Positions 8,805 through 17,902 are shown, counted from the first letter of the stretch. The stretch: DNA of 64,000 bases from Aquiflexum lacus (GCF_015476655.1 NZ_JABFHF010000024.1:1-64000); one strand, 5' to 3'. Made by a program: numbers and translations. Notes: generated by a model not told the origin, from the letters alone.

Positions 8805-9578
8805 CTAATCAGCTTGTTCGGCCGGATAAAAATCTTTAAGGTACTCCCCAATAGTTGCAAGTCCTTCATTAATCCAGGTAACAATTTCTCCATTCACTTG
8901 CGGTAACAAGGATAATTCCACGACAAGCATGACAGCAATCCCTACCCAGTACACAGGATGCACAAACCTGTGTGTAATCCAGTCATAGATAATTCCAATG
9001 ACAATAAATAAACTGCAACTTAGCACGCCTACAGGTAGTGACATAGGATGGAAGCCGCTCAGGAAATTTATTAAGCGAAAGACACCAGCCCCTAGTCCAA
9101 TTGAGCTGGCAACAATGATCAACCGCTTGTGGGATTGAAGGCGGTTCTTAATAGCCATGTATATCCCTGCAGAATAGAAGATAACGAACAGTACCAGATT
9201 AGAAAGTACCAGAGGCCCGTAAAGCAACCAGATTTTTGGTGCCCCGTTGCGCATTGCATCTTCAACACGTACGCTAAGTACCAAAATGCCCGTCAAGGTC
9301 ATCAATAAGACTAAAATAACACTAAGGCGGCCCAATAATATATGTATGGCATTTTTTCTCCCCGCAATCAATATTGCCTGAAATGGGAGCAATAGGTACC
9401 AAAGGAAAAAGGACCAACCATGCAGATGCAAGACCATTCCGGACGGTGGAAACGAACTTCTAATAATAGGACCGAAATAAGTAAAAGAGAATCCAGCAAA
9501 TCCAATTGCACTAATCAAAATGGTGAGTGCCGAAAAAAAGAGATGATCTCGTTTACTATGTTTCCTTGCAATTTTCAT
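8805..9578 (-). CDS. multi-pass membrane protein
   Basis: A 257-residue membrane protein with six to seven predicted helices. It shows the same His/Arg pattern (LHLHGWSFFLW, then HILLGRLS) as the 208-residue protein at 2501-3127, so both probably belong to one uncharacterised family. It has no signal peptide or soluble domain. It follows the SnoaL-like gene by 27 bp on the same strand, suggesting co-transcription from the promoter region near 10.65 kb. The function is unknown. Confidence 0.6.
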   Translation of the reverse strand: MKIARKHSKRDHLFFSALTILISAIGFAGFSFTYFGPIIRSSFPPSGMVLHLHGWSFFLWYLLLPFQAILIAGRKNAIHILLGRLSVILVLLMTLTGILVLSVRVEDAMRNGAPKIWLLYGPLVLSNLVLFVIFYSAGIYMAIKNRLQSHKRLIIVASSIGLGAGVFRLINFLSGFHPMSLPVGVLSCSLFIVIGIIYDWITHRFVHPVYWVGIAVMLVVELSLLPQVNGEIVTWINEGLATIGEYLKDFYPAEQAD

Positions 9579-9605
9579 ATTAAATGATCAAAAACGAAAC
9601 CCTTT

Positions 9606-10094
9606 TTATTTTTTTCCTGAGAGTTGATTTTTCAAACTTAATGCATCGGGAAAACCCCATTGCTCTGCTATTTTACCATCAACTATTCTGTATATAGAAG
9701 TTTCATAGATTGTTATATTAATACCGGTAGAATCAAGTCCTTCGAATGCTCCCTGATGGGTACCTGTCGATTTATATCTTGTTACCACTTTGTCGCCTTC
9801 ACTTACCATATCGACTATTTCTTCTTTCCAGTCCGGAAATATTTTTCTATGACTTGAAATGGAATATTTTGCTCCTGCAATTCCTTTCCACTCAATCCCG
9901 TTTATAAAGTGGCAGACAAAATCGGGTGCCAATATTTTATCCAATTCCGATACCTGTCCGTCACTCCAAACACTATGATAATTTTTCACAACATCCCGGT
10001 TAGCGTCCAGGTCAATTTCTTGTTTATTTGAATTGCAGCTGTTTATAAACATACAGGCGGTAAGAACCAATACTGAGCAGAGTGATTTTTTCAT
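9606..10094 (-). CDS. SnoaL-like/ester cyclase lipoprotein
   Basis: A 162-residue protein taken from the internal Met at 10094-10092. From this start a lipoprotein signal begins immediately (KKSLCSVLVLTACMF, lipobox FINSC), whereas the longer frame up to 10142 would overlap the preceding gene. The body (NYHSVWSDGQVSELDKIL, FPDWKEEIVDMV, VTRYKSTGTHQGAFEGLDST, EQWGFPDAL) is the classic SnoaL-like polyketide-cyclase/ester-cyclase pattern of the NTF2 superfamily. It was probably a small-molecule-binding or cyclase domain now anchored in the envelope. The substrate is unknown. Confidence 0.75.
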   Translation of the reverse strand: MKKSLCSVLVLTACMFINSCNSNKQEIDLDANRDVVKNYHSVWSDGQVSELDKILAPDFVCHFINGIEWKGIAGAKYSISSHRKIFPDWKEEIVDMVSEGDKVVTRYKSTGTHQGAFEGLDSTGINITIYETSIYRIVDGKIAEQWGFPDALSLKNQLSGKK

Positions 10095-10105
10095 TTTAAA
10101 ATCTT

Positions 10106-10585
10106 TCAATCCCATGCCCATAAAATATTGATGATCTTCCATTCCCCGTTGATTTTTCCTAAGTGTATGTAATCAAAAAAAGCAAATTTGTTCTGTATGC
10201 CTTTGACAGTGGCGATATCGTTGGATATGTCATAAAAAATCACTTCAACCCGGTAAGGCTCTTCAGGATTTACACCTGCTTTATACATCGTTTTAAAGTC
10301 AACGGTTTTGATATTGAATAATAGGTGCGACCATCCCATGATATCCAACTTGTAATTTCCTTTATTGTCCTTGGTTATAAGTCTTTTTGCCAATTCAGGA
10401 TGCATGGCTTTTTCTACTCTTGGAGCATCGTTGTCATGCAGTCCTTCAAGATAATTGAATACTGCTTCCTTGATTAGCAAAGTATCGCTTTTGGTTTGGC
10501 CGAAGAGGCTTATATTGAAGGATATGACTGTGATAAAAACCAATATAAACTGGAATAAATGATTGAATTGGGTTGACTTTCTCAT
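10106..10585 (-). CDS. NTF2-like (putative lumazine-binding) exported protein
   Basis: A 159-residue protein from Met at 10585-10583; this start is followed directly by a signal peptide (FNHLFQFILVFITVISFNIS). The mature part (VFNYLEGLHDNDAPRVEKAM, HPELAKR, ATVKGIQNKFAFFDYIHLGK, GEWKIINILW) matches the putative lumazine-binding branch of the NTF2 superfamily common in Bacteroidota. It heads a likely operon with the SnoaL-like lipoprotein (11 bp gap) and a membrane protein, downstream of triple-repeat element B. Ligand and role are unknown. Confidence 0.75.
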   Translation of the reverse strand: MRKSTQFNHLFQFILVFITVISFNISLFGQTKSDTLLIKEAVFNYLEGLHDNDAPRVEKAMHPELAKRLITKDNKGNYKLDIMGWSHLLFNIKTVDFKTMYKAGVNPEEPYRVEVIFYDISNDIATVKGIQNKFAFFDYIHLGKINGEWKIINILWAWD

Positions 10586-10632
10586 AAGTTGAAGGTTAGG
10601 GATAAAACATAGGTATACCTGTCTATGGTAAT

Positions 10633-10719
10633 ATAGGAAAATCAATGTTGCCAGAACGTCAACTTAGGACGAAATGCATCTTTTTCTTCCCCAATGAACA
10701 GGATTACTTTCCCGAAAGA
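10633..10719 (-). promoter_or_regulatory. triple-repeat element B with promoter-proximal block
   Basis: CTTAGGACGAAATGC (10663-10677), then TTCTTCCCCAATGAACAGG, then TTTCCCGAAAG form three repeat units. The spacings are 21 and 22 bp. It shares an upstream block ATAGGAAAATCAATG (10633-10647) with element D at identical distance (16 bp) from CTTAGGACGAAA. On the minus strand this block reads CATTGATTTTCCTAT and continues into TATTAC, which resembles a Bacteroidota -7 box. The arrangement is that of an activator site abutting a promoter for the 10585 gene. Confidence 0.75.
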
Positions 10720-10774
10720 GTTTTTCTGAAAAAGGGATTGAAAAATATCATTAAACCGACAAGTTCAATTTGCA

Positions 10775-11959
10775 TTAAATTCCAATTACAAAATCCCTCG
10801 TAATTTTTTCAATTGAGGCCGCGCCGGCAAGTTGCATGTCACGGACCAACTCCCCCTTGAGAATGTCCAGGGCTATTTCAACTCCCTCTTGACCCAAGGC
10901 CCCGAGCCCCCAGCAAAATGGCCTTCCTATACAAACCGCTGTTGCTCCAAGAGCCAAAGCTTTAAAAATGTCTGTTCCTCTTCTTATGCCCCCGTCTATC
11001 AAAACCGGTATCTTGCCATCAATCTCTTCCACTATTTCAGGAAGACATTCAATTGTGGATCGAAGGCTTTCCAATTGCCTACCCCCATGATTGGAGACAA
11101 TAATTCCGTCTGCACCATACTCAAGGGCGAGCGCAGCGTCCTCCCGGGTAACAATTCCTTTCAGCACAATTTTCATGTCACAGTTTACCCTAAGCCAAGC
11201 TATGATTTCCCAAGTCAATCCCGGGTCATCAATCTCGGTTCCTTCAGGTAATATCCCTTCATAATTCCCCATTTTGAGTTCTTTCGAATTTGTAAGTTTG
11301 GTAAGTGTTGTGCCACCTCTTTCCCTGTTTCCAATCACAGGAGTATCCACAGTCAATACACAGACCTTACACCCTGCCTCTTCTGCCCGTTCAAGGAGTT
11401 TTTTGGTGACCTTTCTATCTGTTGTTGGATAAAGTTGGAACCAAAGATCGGCTTGGGATTGCGCTGCGATTTCATTCACAGAAAAATTGGAAACTGAAGA
11501 AACAATCATCTGATGTTTTTTCTTAACCGATGCTTTCGCTGAAGCAATTTCACCCTCAGGATGGAAAAATTTCTGAAATCCAACAGGGCTTAAAATGATC
11601 GGAGTATCCAAGACTTTTCCAAACAGTTCAACCTTTGTGGAGATCGTACTGACATCAATTAATCTGCGCGCTCTGATCTGAATTTTCTGATAGGCCTCAA
11701 CGTTTGCTTTTACGGTTTTTGAGTCGTCAGCTCCTCCGTTCAGGTAATCTATGGCATCTTTTCCCATGACTTTTCCGGACATCTCCTCCAAGTCAAAGAC
11801 ATTTTTAAAGTCCGGAATTTCCTCGGATTTGTCCGGACTTGATGTGCATCCCGAAAGCGATATCGCCGGTAAAGCCAAAGCCAAACTGGATAATCCGATC
11901 CACTCAAGAAACTTGCGTCTTTGTATTTCGGCCTTTAGATAAGGGTCTACATTTTTCAT
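10775..11959 (-). CDS. FMN-dependent alpha-hydroxy-acid oxidizing protein (LldD/glycolate oxidase family), exported
   Basis: A 394-residue TIM-barrel flavoenzyme. The N-terminus carries a twin-arginine-like start (QRRKFLEWIG) with hydrophobic core and a lipobox (LSGC), so it is exported folded and probably lipid-anchored. Family motifs are present: PIILSPVGFQKFFHPEGEIA, SNHGGRQLE with the catalytic His and substrate Arg, and DGGIRRGTDIFKALALGA for FMN phosphate. The family oxidises L-lactate, glycolate or mandelate to the keto acid. It is the last gene of a minus-strand group with DinB and epimerase genes (197 bp gap upstream). An extracytoplasmic location is less usual for this family. Confidence 0.85.
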   Translation of the reverse strand: MKNVDPYLKAEIQRRKFLEWIGLSSLALALPAISLSGCTSSPDKSEEIPDFKNVFDLEEMSGKVMGKDAIDYLNGGADDSKTVKANVEAYQKIQIRARRLIDVSTISTKVELFGKVLDTPIILSPVGFQKFFHPEGEIASAKASVKKKHQMIVSSVSNFSVNEIAAQSQADLWFQLYPTTDRKVTKKLLERAEEAGCKVCVLTVDTPVIGNRERGGTTLTKLTNSKELKMGNYEGILPEGTEIDDPGLTWEIIAWLRVNCDMKIVLKGIVTREDAALALEYGADGIIVSNHGGRQLESLRSTIECLPEIVEEIDGKIPVLIDGGIRRGTDIFKALALGATAVCIGRPFCWGLGALGQEGVEIALDILKGELVRDMQLAGAASIEKITRDFVIGI

Positions 11960-12155
11960 TTTCTGGTCCTCCCGGCAATGGTAAACATAAGGTTAAGGTT
12001 TAGTTTTTTCATTTTAAAAGAATTTTGTCGTTGTGAATATTTGAACTGGCATGAGTATTACCGCTAACAGTCCTATCAATACCATATTCATTATGGCATA
12101 GGTAATTGGCTTGCCGGTTAAGTCGTTTTTATAAATATTAAATTTCAATCTCCAC

Positions 12156-12824
12156 CTACCCTTTACTGAATTTCCCTCCTGGTAGCCTGGTTTTGATGTA
12201 CTTGAATTGCCCGTTGTGGTTGGACTCATGTTCGCAGACATGGAACCATTTGCAGTAGTTATTGGTAGGACCCCAAGGCCATTCCTCATCGACCGCCATA
12301 AGCCAACTATCATCCCTTTTCTCAAATTCCTTGATGGTATTTTCCCGCACTTCCGTCATGATATTCAGGTAGTACTCCAGATTATTGCCTTTGATGGTTT
12401 TTCGGGCTTCGTCACCAAGGTTCATCGCCACATCAAAGCGATCTAAATCTTCCTTACTAAAATCTCCCCATGCCTTTCCCTCGAAAGTATGGATCTGATA
12501 AAACCGCTCCGTGGCGGCCAAATGGAGCAGCATCGCTCCTATGGAGTTAGAGTTTTCGTCCAATAAAAAATCCAACTCTTTAACGCTCATCCCCTCCACA
12601 GGCATCAATATTACCATCCGCATCCAATCCATCATGGAAACCAAGGTCCCAATTTGAGGTGAAAATCCTTCTCTGGGTCCCATTACATTGATCCGATTTT
12701 CGGATGGTAGAGGAGGTGTAGCCGTGCTAAATTGCGGCAACATGGTTAAACCAAGTGAACCAGAGGTTATAACCGCAGCAGATTTCATGAAATCTCTGCG
12801 GGTGTTGAGGTTTCTTTGTTTCAT
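12156..12824 (-). CDS. DinB-family protein with Tat-type signal
   Basis: A 222-residue protein. It starts with a twin-arginine signal (TRRDFMKSAAVITSGSLGL). The mature part is a DinB-like four-helix bundle: LVSMMDWMRMVI, IGAMLLHLAATERFYQ with the metal-binding His, and the last His in CEHESNHNGQFKYIKTRLPG. DinB/YfiT proteins are metal-dependent, often thiol S-transferases. The start is 5 bp after the epimerase stop, so the two are co-transcribed. A Tat-exported DinB is unusual but recurs in Bacteroidota. Confidence 0.8.
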   Translation of the reverse strand: MKQRNLNTRRDFMKSAAVITSGSLGLTMLPQFSTATPPLPSENRINVMGPREGFSPQIGTLVSMMDWMRMVILMPVEGMSVKELDFLLDENSNSIGAMLLHLAATERFYQIHTFEGKAWGDFSKEDLDRFDVAMNLGDEARKTIKGNNLEYYLNIMTEVRENTIKEFEKRDDSWLMAVDEEWPWGPTNNYCKWFHVCEHESNHNGQFKYIKTRLPGGKFSKG

Positions 12825-12829
12825 TGTTC

Positions 12830-13768
12830 TTAAGAAGAATAGTTATTCAAAGGAATGCTGACAGGTTTAAATGCTATTCCCAAGTCCTTTGTTGCCAAAG
12901 CAGAACTGTAAACAATTTCAGGCTTGCCTATTGGAGCTTGATTGTTGAGCATTAATGTCACATCCGAGACCCTGTAACTTTCCCCTGATAAGAGATAATT
13001 TTTTCCATGGATGTTTTTGATTGTGGCCGCTTTGAAAATAGCATCGGCAACATCTTCTACATCTACCAATGCCCATAATACATCCATATCATAGATCATT
13101 TGTATGAATGGGTTGGGGGCAATTTTATTTTTAAACAGAAATTGTATACCCGTTGAAGTGGAATCCTGTCTGTTTGATAAAGATTTCCCCATTACACCCG
13201 TCGGTGAAACAGAAGTAATTTCAAAACTTAGATCAGGGTGGTCTGCGATGAATTTATTGACCGCCTGATTGGCGATAAACTTTGCCTGGGCATAAGGAAT
13301 GCCCTCTTCGCTCATAAATGGCGCATCTTCTTCAGTAATTTGCTCACCTTCAGTTTTTCCTGCAGGTAAAAATGGAAAGTTGGTGTTGTATGCTGCCACA
13401 GATGCAATGAACACGACTTTTTCAATCCCAGGAGTTTTGAGAACTGCTTCAAGGAAGTTTTCGGTACCCTTGATGGTCGGGTCAAACAGTTCTTTCTGAA
13501 GGTCTTTCACATCCAATTGAAAGGGAGTTCCTCCGTGAATCACAATGTCACAGTCTTTCAAAAAATCCATAAGCTCCTGTTTGTTTTCCACATCCAATTG
13601 AGCGATTTCCAGATTCTCAGCATTCTTGAGGCTGAGCAAATGTTCATACTTTTCTTTTTTGGAAAGGTCTGTGGTAGATACTTTTACCTTGTATCCTTCA
13701 TTTAGAAATTTTTGAGTGTTAAAGCTTCCAATAAAGCCTGAACCTCCGATAATGCCTACTGTTTTCAT
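12830..13768 (-). CDS. NAD-dependent epimerase/aldehyde reductase-like
   Basis: A 312-residue extended SDR protein. GGSGFIG near residues 8-14 binds NAD(P). The region FIASVAAYNTNFPF and YAQAK gives the Ser and Tyr-xxx-Lys catalytic residues, and SPTGVMGKSLSNRQ resembles the dihydroflavonol/aldehyde reductase group. It is cytoplasmic with no signal. It probably heads the operon epimerase-DinB, with the FMN oxidase further downstream. The SDR relic at 13809 and element C lie immediately upstream. Confidence 0.8.
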   Translation of the reverse strand: MKTVGIIGGSGFIGSFNTQKFLNEGYKVKVSTTDLSKKEKYEHLLSLKNAENLEIAQLDVENKQELMDFLKDCDIVIHGGTPFQLDVKDLQKELFDPTIKGTENFLEAVLKTPGIEKVVFIASVAAYNTNFPFLPAGKTEGEQITEEDAPFMSEEGIPYAQAKFIANQAVNKFIADHPDLSFEITSVSPTGVMGKSLSNRQDSTSTGIQFLFKNKIAPNPFIQMIYDMDVLWALVDVEDVADAIFKAATIKNIHGKNYLLSGESYRVSDVTLMLNNQAPIGKPEIVYSSALATKDLGIAFKPVSIPLNNYSS

Positions 13769-13808
13769 GATTGCTATTAATTTAGAATTGATTAAAAGAT
13801 TGAAATTA

Positions 13809-13926
13809 TTATAAAGTGAGCGTCAGTCCACCATCCGCGAGAAGGGTTGATCCTGTGAAAAGCAAGTGCAGTTGCTCTACCTATGCCACTGCTGGCACCT
13901 GTTATCAATGCGACTTTATCTTTCAT
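13809..13926 (-). pseudogene. SDR gene reduced to its two ends
   Basis: ATG at 13926-13924 begins MKDKVALITGASSGIGRATA, a perfect SDR N-terminus including TGxxxGIG. After only about 23 codons a shifted frame gives TGSTLLADGGLTLTL and TAA (13809-13811), the standard SDR C-terminus (TG..L..DGG). The roughly 220-residue middle is missing and the join is out of frame (118 bp total), so this is a deletion relic. It keeps its own upstream element C, so the promoter probably now serves the epimerase operon. Confidence 0.9.
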
Positions 13927-14011
13927 GATTTTCTGTTTTGGTTTCATCAAATAGTCAAACCACGACCATTATCCCATAAATTAATGAATCCAAAGTTTCC
14001 ACCGTCCCGGC

Positions 14012-14066
14012 TTAGGACGAAAAGGGTAAAATACTTCCCCAATGAACGGAATTACTTTCCGAGTGA
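14012..14066 (-). promoter_or_regulatory. triple 21-bp direct-repeat element C
   Basis: TTAGGACGAAAAGG, ACTTCCCCAATGAACGG and ACTTTCCGAGTG form three repeat units spaced 21 and 21 bp (reference C at 14018, 14039, 14060). The sequence is nearly that of elements B and D. It is 86-140 bp upstream of the SDR relic start on the minus strand and on the other side lies close to the divergent histidine kinase gene (14139). It may therefore influence both directions. Confidence 0.75.
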
Positions 14067-14138
14067 GGATTTTTAATTTTTCACGACCAAAAGGTCATTT
14101 TTACCTGAAATTTCAAAAATTAAATTTATGTTTGGTGT

Positions 14139-16130
14139 ATGCTGAATTGTCCCCAAATTCATTTTAAAAGCCCGATATCAAAATATCTATACTTTATTGG
14201 CACTGCCTTTATTTTATTCTATTTCAGCTCTTTAGATTCCTATGCCCAAAAAGCCCACGTAGATGCGAGCCTATTTAGGGAAGGTTTGCTGGAGTTAAAA
14301 TTTAAAGACAATTGGAGGTATCAGCCTGGCGACAATCCGGAATGGGCGAATCCTGATTTTGATGACACGAGTTGGTATAGGATAGACCCCATTGGCTTAA
14401 AAGCCTATCAGATGCCGGATAGTCTGTGGTCGGGATTTGGCTGGTGGCGGATTACCTTTACGGCCGATCCAAAAACCATGGAAGCCATTGAAAGGCTGTA
14501 TTTTTCCTCTTGGGGGGCAGCAGAAATTTATCTGGATGGGGAGCTTGTGGAAACTTATGGGAATTTTTCAACCGATAGCCAACTGGAAAAAACCCATACA
14601 CCCAACTATGAACCGGACAGACCCTTAAAAATTAAACCTCAGGATGTCCATACCTTAGCAGTCAGGTTTTCACACCATCAGGCAAAAAACAACTTTAAAA
14701 TATTCAGGTACTTTGCTGAAAACCTGGGTTTTGATATAGGCTTTTCCACAGCAGTCCGCGCAAAATTTTCAGATTTTCGATATCCCAACAGCTTTGCCAC
14801 CTTGTCGGTAATAGTCGCAGTACTATTTATCCTCTTGGTACTGCACGTGCTCTTATATTTCAAATTCCGAAAGGAAGAGCCTTATTTGGTGATTACGCTT
14901 ATCACCTTTTTCTTTCTATGTGCAGCCATTTGTGCCCATATACTTCTCTTTTTTGAACTTGACGGTTTTACCAATCCCATTTTCAGTAGTATATTAAATT
15001 CCACTGCTTTTGCTTTGGGTTATGGGCTTTTACCCTATTCTCTAAGTTCACTTTTTAGAATACAGAAATTTTATTGGACCAGGCACCTGGTTTGGTTGGC
15101 ACTCTTGAGGACCGCCAATTATTTTATTCCTGTTTTCAATTTCATTCTTTTTGATGGGACGATCATCCTTGCCGTCATTATTTTGATGGTCATCATCATG
15201 CGGATCGCCATCAAGGAAAATAACAAAGGGGCGCTTTATGTGACATTTGGAGCCATAGGTACCTCAGTTTTCTTATTGGTCAATCGGATGGTCAATGCTG
15301 ACCTCATCACACTGAGCACGTTCCTATATTATGTTGACCTGATTTTGTTGTATGTCAGTTATCCTTTGGGCATTTATATTTATATCACCAATCAATACGG
15401 AAGACTTTTCCTTGCGATGGAGCAGGAAGTGGAAGAACGGACTCAGCAATTAAATGCGACAATCAGAGACCTGACCAAAACCCAAAATGAGCTTTCATTA
15501 AAAAACAATCAAAATGTCCTATTGCTGAAGGAAATTCATCATCGGGTAAAAAATAACCTGGAAGTGGTGTCGGGTTTACTTGCCCTGCAGTCTGCAAAAA
15601 TGGATGACCCTACCATGCAGGAGGTTATGTTGGCAAGCCAAAACAGGGTCCACTCTATGGGAATCTTGCACCAAAAGCTTTACCAAAGCGAGCATTTGGC
15701 ATTTATTGAAATGAAAAATTATTTCGAAAATCTCTGCATCAATATTTTGGATTCCTACAACGAAACCGACAGGATTAAGGTCAATATTGAAATGAAGGAA
15801 CTTGAAATGGATGTGGATACGGCTGTGCCATTAGGATTGATTGTCAATGAGCTGCTTACCAATGCACTGAAATATGCTTTTCCCAAAGGTGCAAAAGGGA
15901 ATATTGAATTGAGTTTGAAAAGTGTGAATGAAGACAATTTACAACTTAAAATCAGTGATAATGGAGTGGGTAAATCTTCGGATGAAAAAGCTAAAGGCAC
16001 GGGCTTTGGCACCCAGTTGGTGGATCTGCTAACCCGTCAGATTGATGGAATATTGATGCAGGATGTCAGTAAGGGGACTATGATTTTAATAAATTTCAAA
16101 AAGCAGATAGCGGGTAGCGGTCAGGTTTAA
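14139..16130 (+). CDS. sensor histidine kinase, 7TM with HisKA_2 domain
   Basis: A 663-residue sensor kinase. After a signal peptide (about 1-37) comes a periplasmic beta-sandwich resembling a galactose-binding jelly roll (WRYQPGDNPEWANPDFDDTSW, AEIYLDGELVETYG). Seven hydrophobic helices (about 225-425) and a coiled coil (EEVEERTQQLNATIRDL...) follow. The HisKA_2 phospho-acceptor box is KEIHHRVKNNLE, with His467/468, and the HATPase has NELLTNALKYAF and DNGVGKS. This is the 7TMR-DISM plus HisKA_2 layout common in Bacteroidota. It is a paralogue of the kinase at 23955. No response regulator is adjacent. It is divergent from the operon controlled by element C. Confidence 0.85.
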   Translation: MLNCPQIHFKSPISKYLYFIGTAFILFYFSSLDSYAQKAHVDASLFREGLLELKFKDNWRYQPGDNPEWANPDFDDTSWYRIDPIGLKAYQMPDSLWSGFGWWRITFTADPKTMEAIERLYFSSWGAAEIYLDGELVETYGNFSTDSQLEKTHTPNYEPDRPLKIKPQDVHTLAVRFSHHQAKNNFKIFRYFAENLGFDIGFSTAVRAKFSDFRYPNSFATLSVIVAVLFILLVLHVLLYFKFRKEEPYLVITLITFFFLCAAICAHILLFFELDGFTNPIFSSILNSTAFALGYGLLPYSLSSLFRIQKFYWTRHLVWLALLRTANYFIPVFNFILFDGTIILAVIILMVIIMRIAIKENNKGALYVTFGAIGTSVFLLVNRMVNADLITLSTFLYYVDLILLYVSYPLGIYIYITNQYGRLFLAMEQEVEERTQQLNATIRDLTKTQNELSLKNNQNVLLLKEIHHRVKNNLEVVSGLLALQSAKMDDPTMQEVMLASQNRVHSMGILHQKLYQSEHLAFIEMKNYFENLCINILDSYNETDRIKVNIEMKELEMDVDTAVPLGLIVNELLTNALKYAFPKGAKGNIELSLKSVNEDNLQLKISDNGVGKSSDEKAKGTGFGTQLVDLLTRQIDGILMQDVSKGTMILINFKKQIAGSGQV

Positions 16131-16191
16131 GCATGTAGCGGCTAGGATTTTTTGTTTTTTCCAAAATTCAATCAGGGAACTATGTAATTTA

Positions 16192-16389
16192 TAATGGAAA
16201 ATATTTTCCATTATTATGTGCTTACTGGAAAATAATTTCCTTTTTCGTAATAATTTCCGTTTTAATGGAAAATATTTGCTAAACCCAAATTTGATTATGT
16301 TGGAAAATATTATAAAAAAATAAACCTTTAATGGAAAATATTTTCCAAATTTATATCAAGCAACTGATTTAATGGAAAATATTTTACCA
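16192..16389. promoter_or_regulatory. operator array upstream of and inside the Fic gene start
   Basis: Six copies of a TGGAAAATATTTTCC-like palindrome lie in 200 bp. The first is a perfect 24-bp palindrome at 16192-16215 with core TGGAAAATATTTTCCA. The others are TGGAAAATAATTTCC (16227-16241), TGGAAAATATTTGC (16267), TGGAAAATATT (16302), TGGAAAATATTTTCCA (16332-16347) and TGGAAAATATTTTACCA (16373-16389). The last contains the first codons of the Fic gene (ATG at 16372). This is a strong sign of negative autoregulation, probably by the HTH-like N-terminal domain of the Fic protein itself. Confidence 0.8.
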
Positions 16390-17853
16390 ATACATCTTCA
16401 GGAAGTGGTTTTTTCTTCCAGCGAACCACAGGTAAGCAAACAAATTTCCAAGCTGGAAAAAGCAGGTAAATTGAGGAAAATAGCTCCGCGAATTTACACT
16501 CCTAATTTTACAGAAAGCCCGGAAACAATTATTAGAAGAAACCTATTTGCCATACTTGGTAAATTATATCCCGGAGCTTTACTCAGTCACAGGTCGGCAT
16601 TGGAATTTAAGCCCACATCAGAAGGGCACATTTTTCTTACTTACACTTACACAAAAAAAATTAACCTGCCGGGAATAATCCTTCGGTTTATGGAAGGTCA
16701 TGCAGCTATTGAAGGGGATAATCGGTTTTCCGGTGAATTGTTTGCTTCTCAAACGGAAAGAGCATTATTGGAAAACTTACAAGTAAGCCGCCAAATAGGT
16801 CCACAATCAAAAACACTTACTCTGCCTGAAATAGAAGAAAGATTGGAAGGCATTATCAGGGTAAATGGCGAGGAAGGATTAAATGATCTGAGAGATAAGG
16901 CAAAGGAGGTAGCTGACAAATTGGATATGAAAAGTGAGTTTGAAAAATTAAACAAACTCATCAGCGCTTTACTTGCTACACATCCATCAAAAATATTGTC
17001 ATCTCCAATGGCAGTTGCGAGGGCATTTGGCAATCCTTACGATCCTGCAAGATTGCCCATATTTGAGAAATTGTTTGTTGCATTAAAGCAACAGGAATTC
17101 ACTAATCAGCCGGAAAAAAATACAAGTAACCGATCATTCCGAAACTTTGCTTTTTTTGAAGCCTATTTTTCCAATTACATAGAAGGGACAGAGTTTGAAG
17201 TGGAGGAAGCAAGGCATATTATAGAAACAGGAACACCAATGCCCACCCGTGATGAAGATTCGCATGATGTGTTGGGAACGTATAAATTGGTGAGCAATAA
17301 AACTGAAATGAGTATCACCCCGTCAGACCCAGAACAAATGCTGGAAATACTTTTATACCGACATCAAGTTTTATTAAGTGCAAGGACATCCAAGAAACCG
17401 GGGCAGTTCAAAGATAAAAACAACAGGGCAGGTGAAACCCATTTTGTCGACCACACCTTGGTAAAAGGCACACTCACAAAGGGGTTTGACTATTATCAGG
17501 CATTGACTCATCCCTTTGCCAAAGCCATTTACATCATGTTTTTAGTGAGTGAGGTGCATCCTTTTTTGGATGGAAATGGGCGGATAGCAAGAGTGATGAT
17601 GAATTCAGAATTATCAAAAGTCGGGCAAACAAAAATTATAATTCCCACAGTTTACCGTGATGATTATGTTGGAGCATTGAGACGGCTTACCCGTCAAAAT
17701 GACCCTTCTGCATTTATCCGAATGATGGAAAGGGCATGGGAATTTAGTGCAACGTTATATGGCGAAGATATGGATGCCATGGAAAAACATTTGGAAGCAA
17801 GTAATGCATTTAAAGAACATGATAAAGCTATTTTGAAAATCATATCATCATAA
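16372..17853 (+). CDS. Fic family protein with N-terminal AbiEi/winged-helix-like domain
   Basis: A 493-residue protein. Residues about 12-70 (QVSKQISKLEKAGKLRKIA, PRIYTP, LLSHRSALE) look like the winged-helix antitoxin-type domain seen in AbiEi proteins. The C-terminal half is a Fic domain: the inhibitory helix motif SNYIEG at 267-272 ([S/T]xxxE[G/N]) and the catalytic HPFLDGNGR starting at His396. Fic enzymes transfer AMP or related groups to protein hydroxyls; the inhibitory motif keeps them off. The gene begins inside the last of six palindromes, which supports self-repression. AT-rich composition suggests acquisition. Confidence 0.85.
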   Translation: MENILPIHLQEVVFSSSEPQVSKQISKLEKAGKLRKIAPRIYTPNFTESPETIIRRNLFAILGKLYPGALLSHRSALEFKPTSEGHIFLTYTYTKKINLPGIILRFMEGHAAIEGDNRFSGELFASQTERALLENLQVSRQIGPQSKTLTLPEIEERLEGIIRVNGEEGLNDLRDKAKEVADKLDMKSEFEKLNKLISALLATHPSKILSSPMAVARAFGNPYDPARLPIFEKLFVALKQQEFTNQPEKNTSNRSFRNFAFFEAYFSNYIEGTEFEVEEARHIIETGTPMPTRDEDSHDVLGTYKLVSNKTEMSITPSDPEQMLEILLYRHQVLLSARTSKKPGQFKDKNNRAGETHFVDHTLVKGTLTKGFDYYQALTHPFAKAIYIMFLVSEVHPFLDGNGRIARVMMNSELSKVGQTKIIIPTVYRDDYVGALRRLTRQNDPSAFIRMMERAWEFSATLYGEDMDAMEKHLEASNAFKEHDKAILKIISS

Positions 17854-17902
17854 AATAATTCAACCACCTCCTATTTACAAAAATTTAAAATAACCCTCCA
17901 TT

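Noticed and set aside
12014-12325. 103-residue reading frame with a hydrophobic C-terminus
   Set aside because: Most of it overlaps the well-supported DinB gene in another frame; the remainder is short and shows no independent support.
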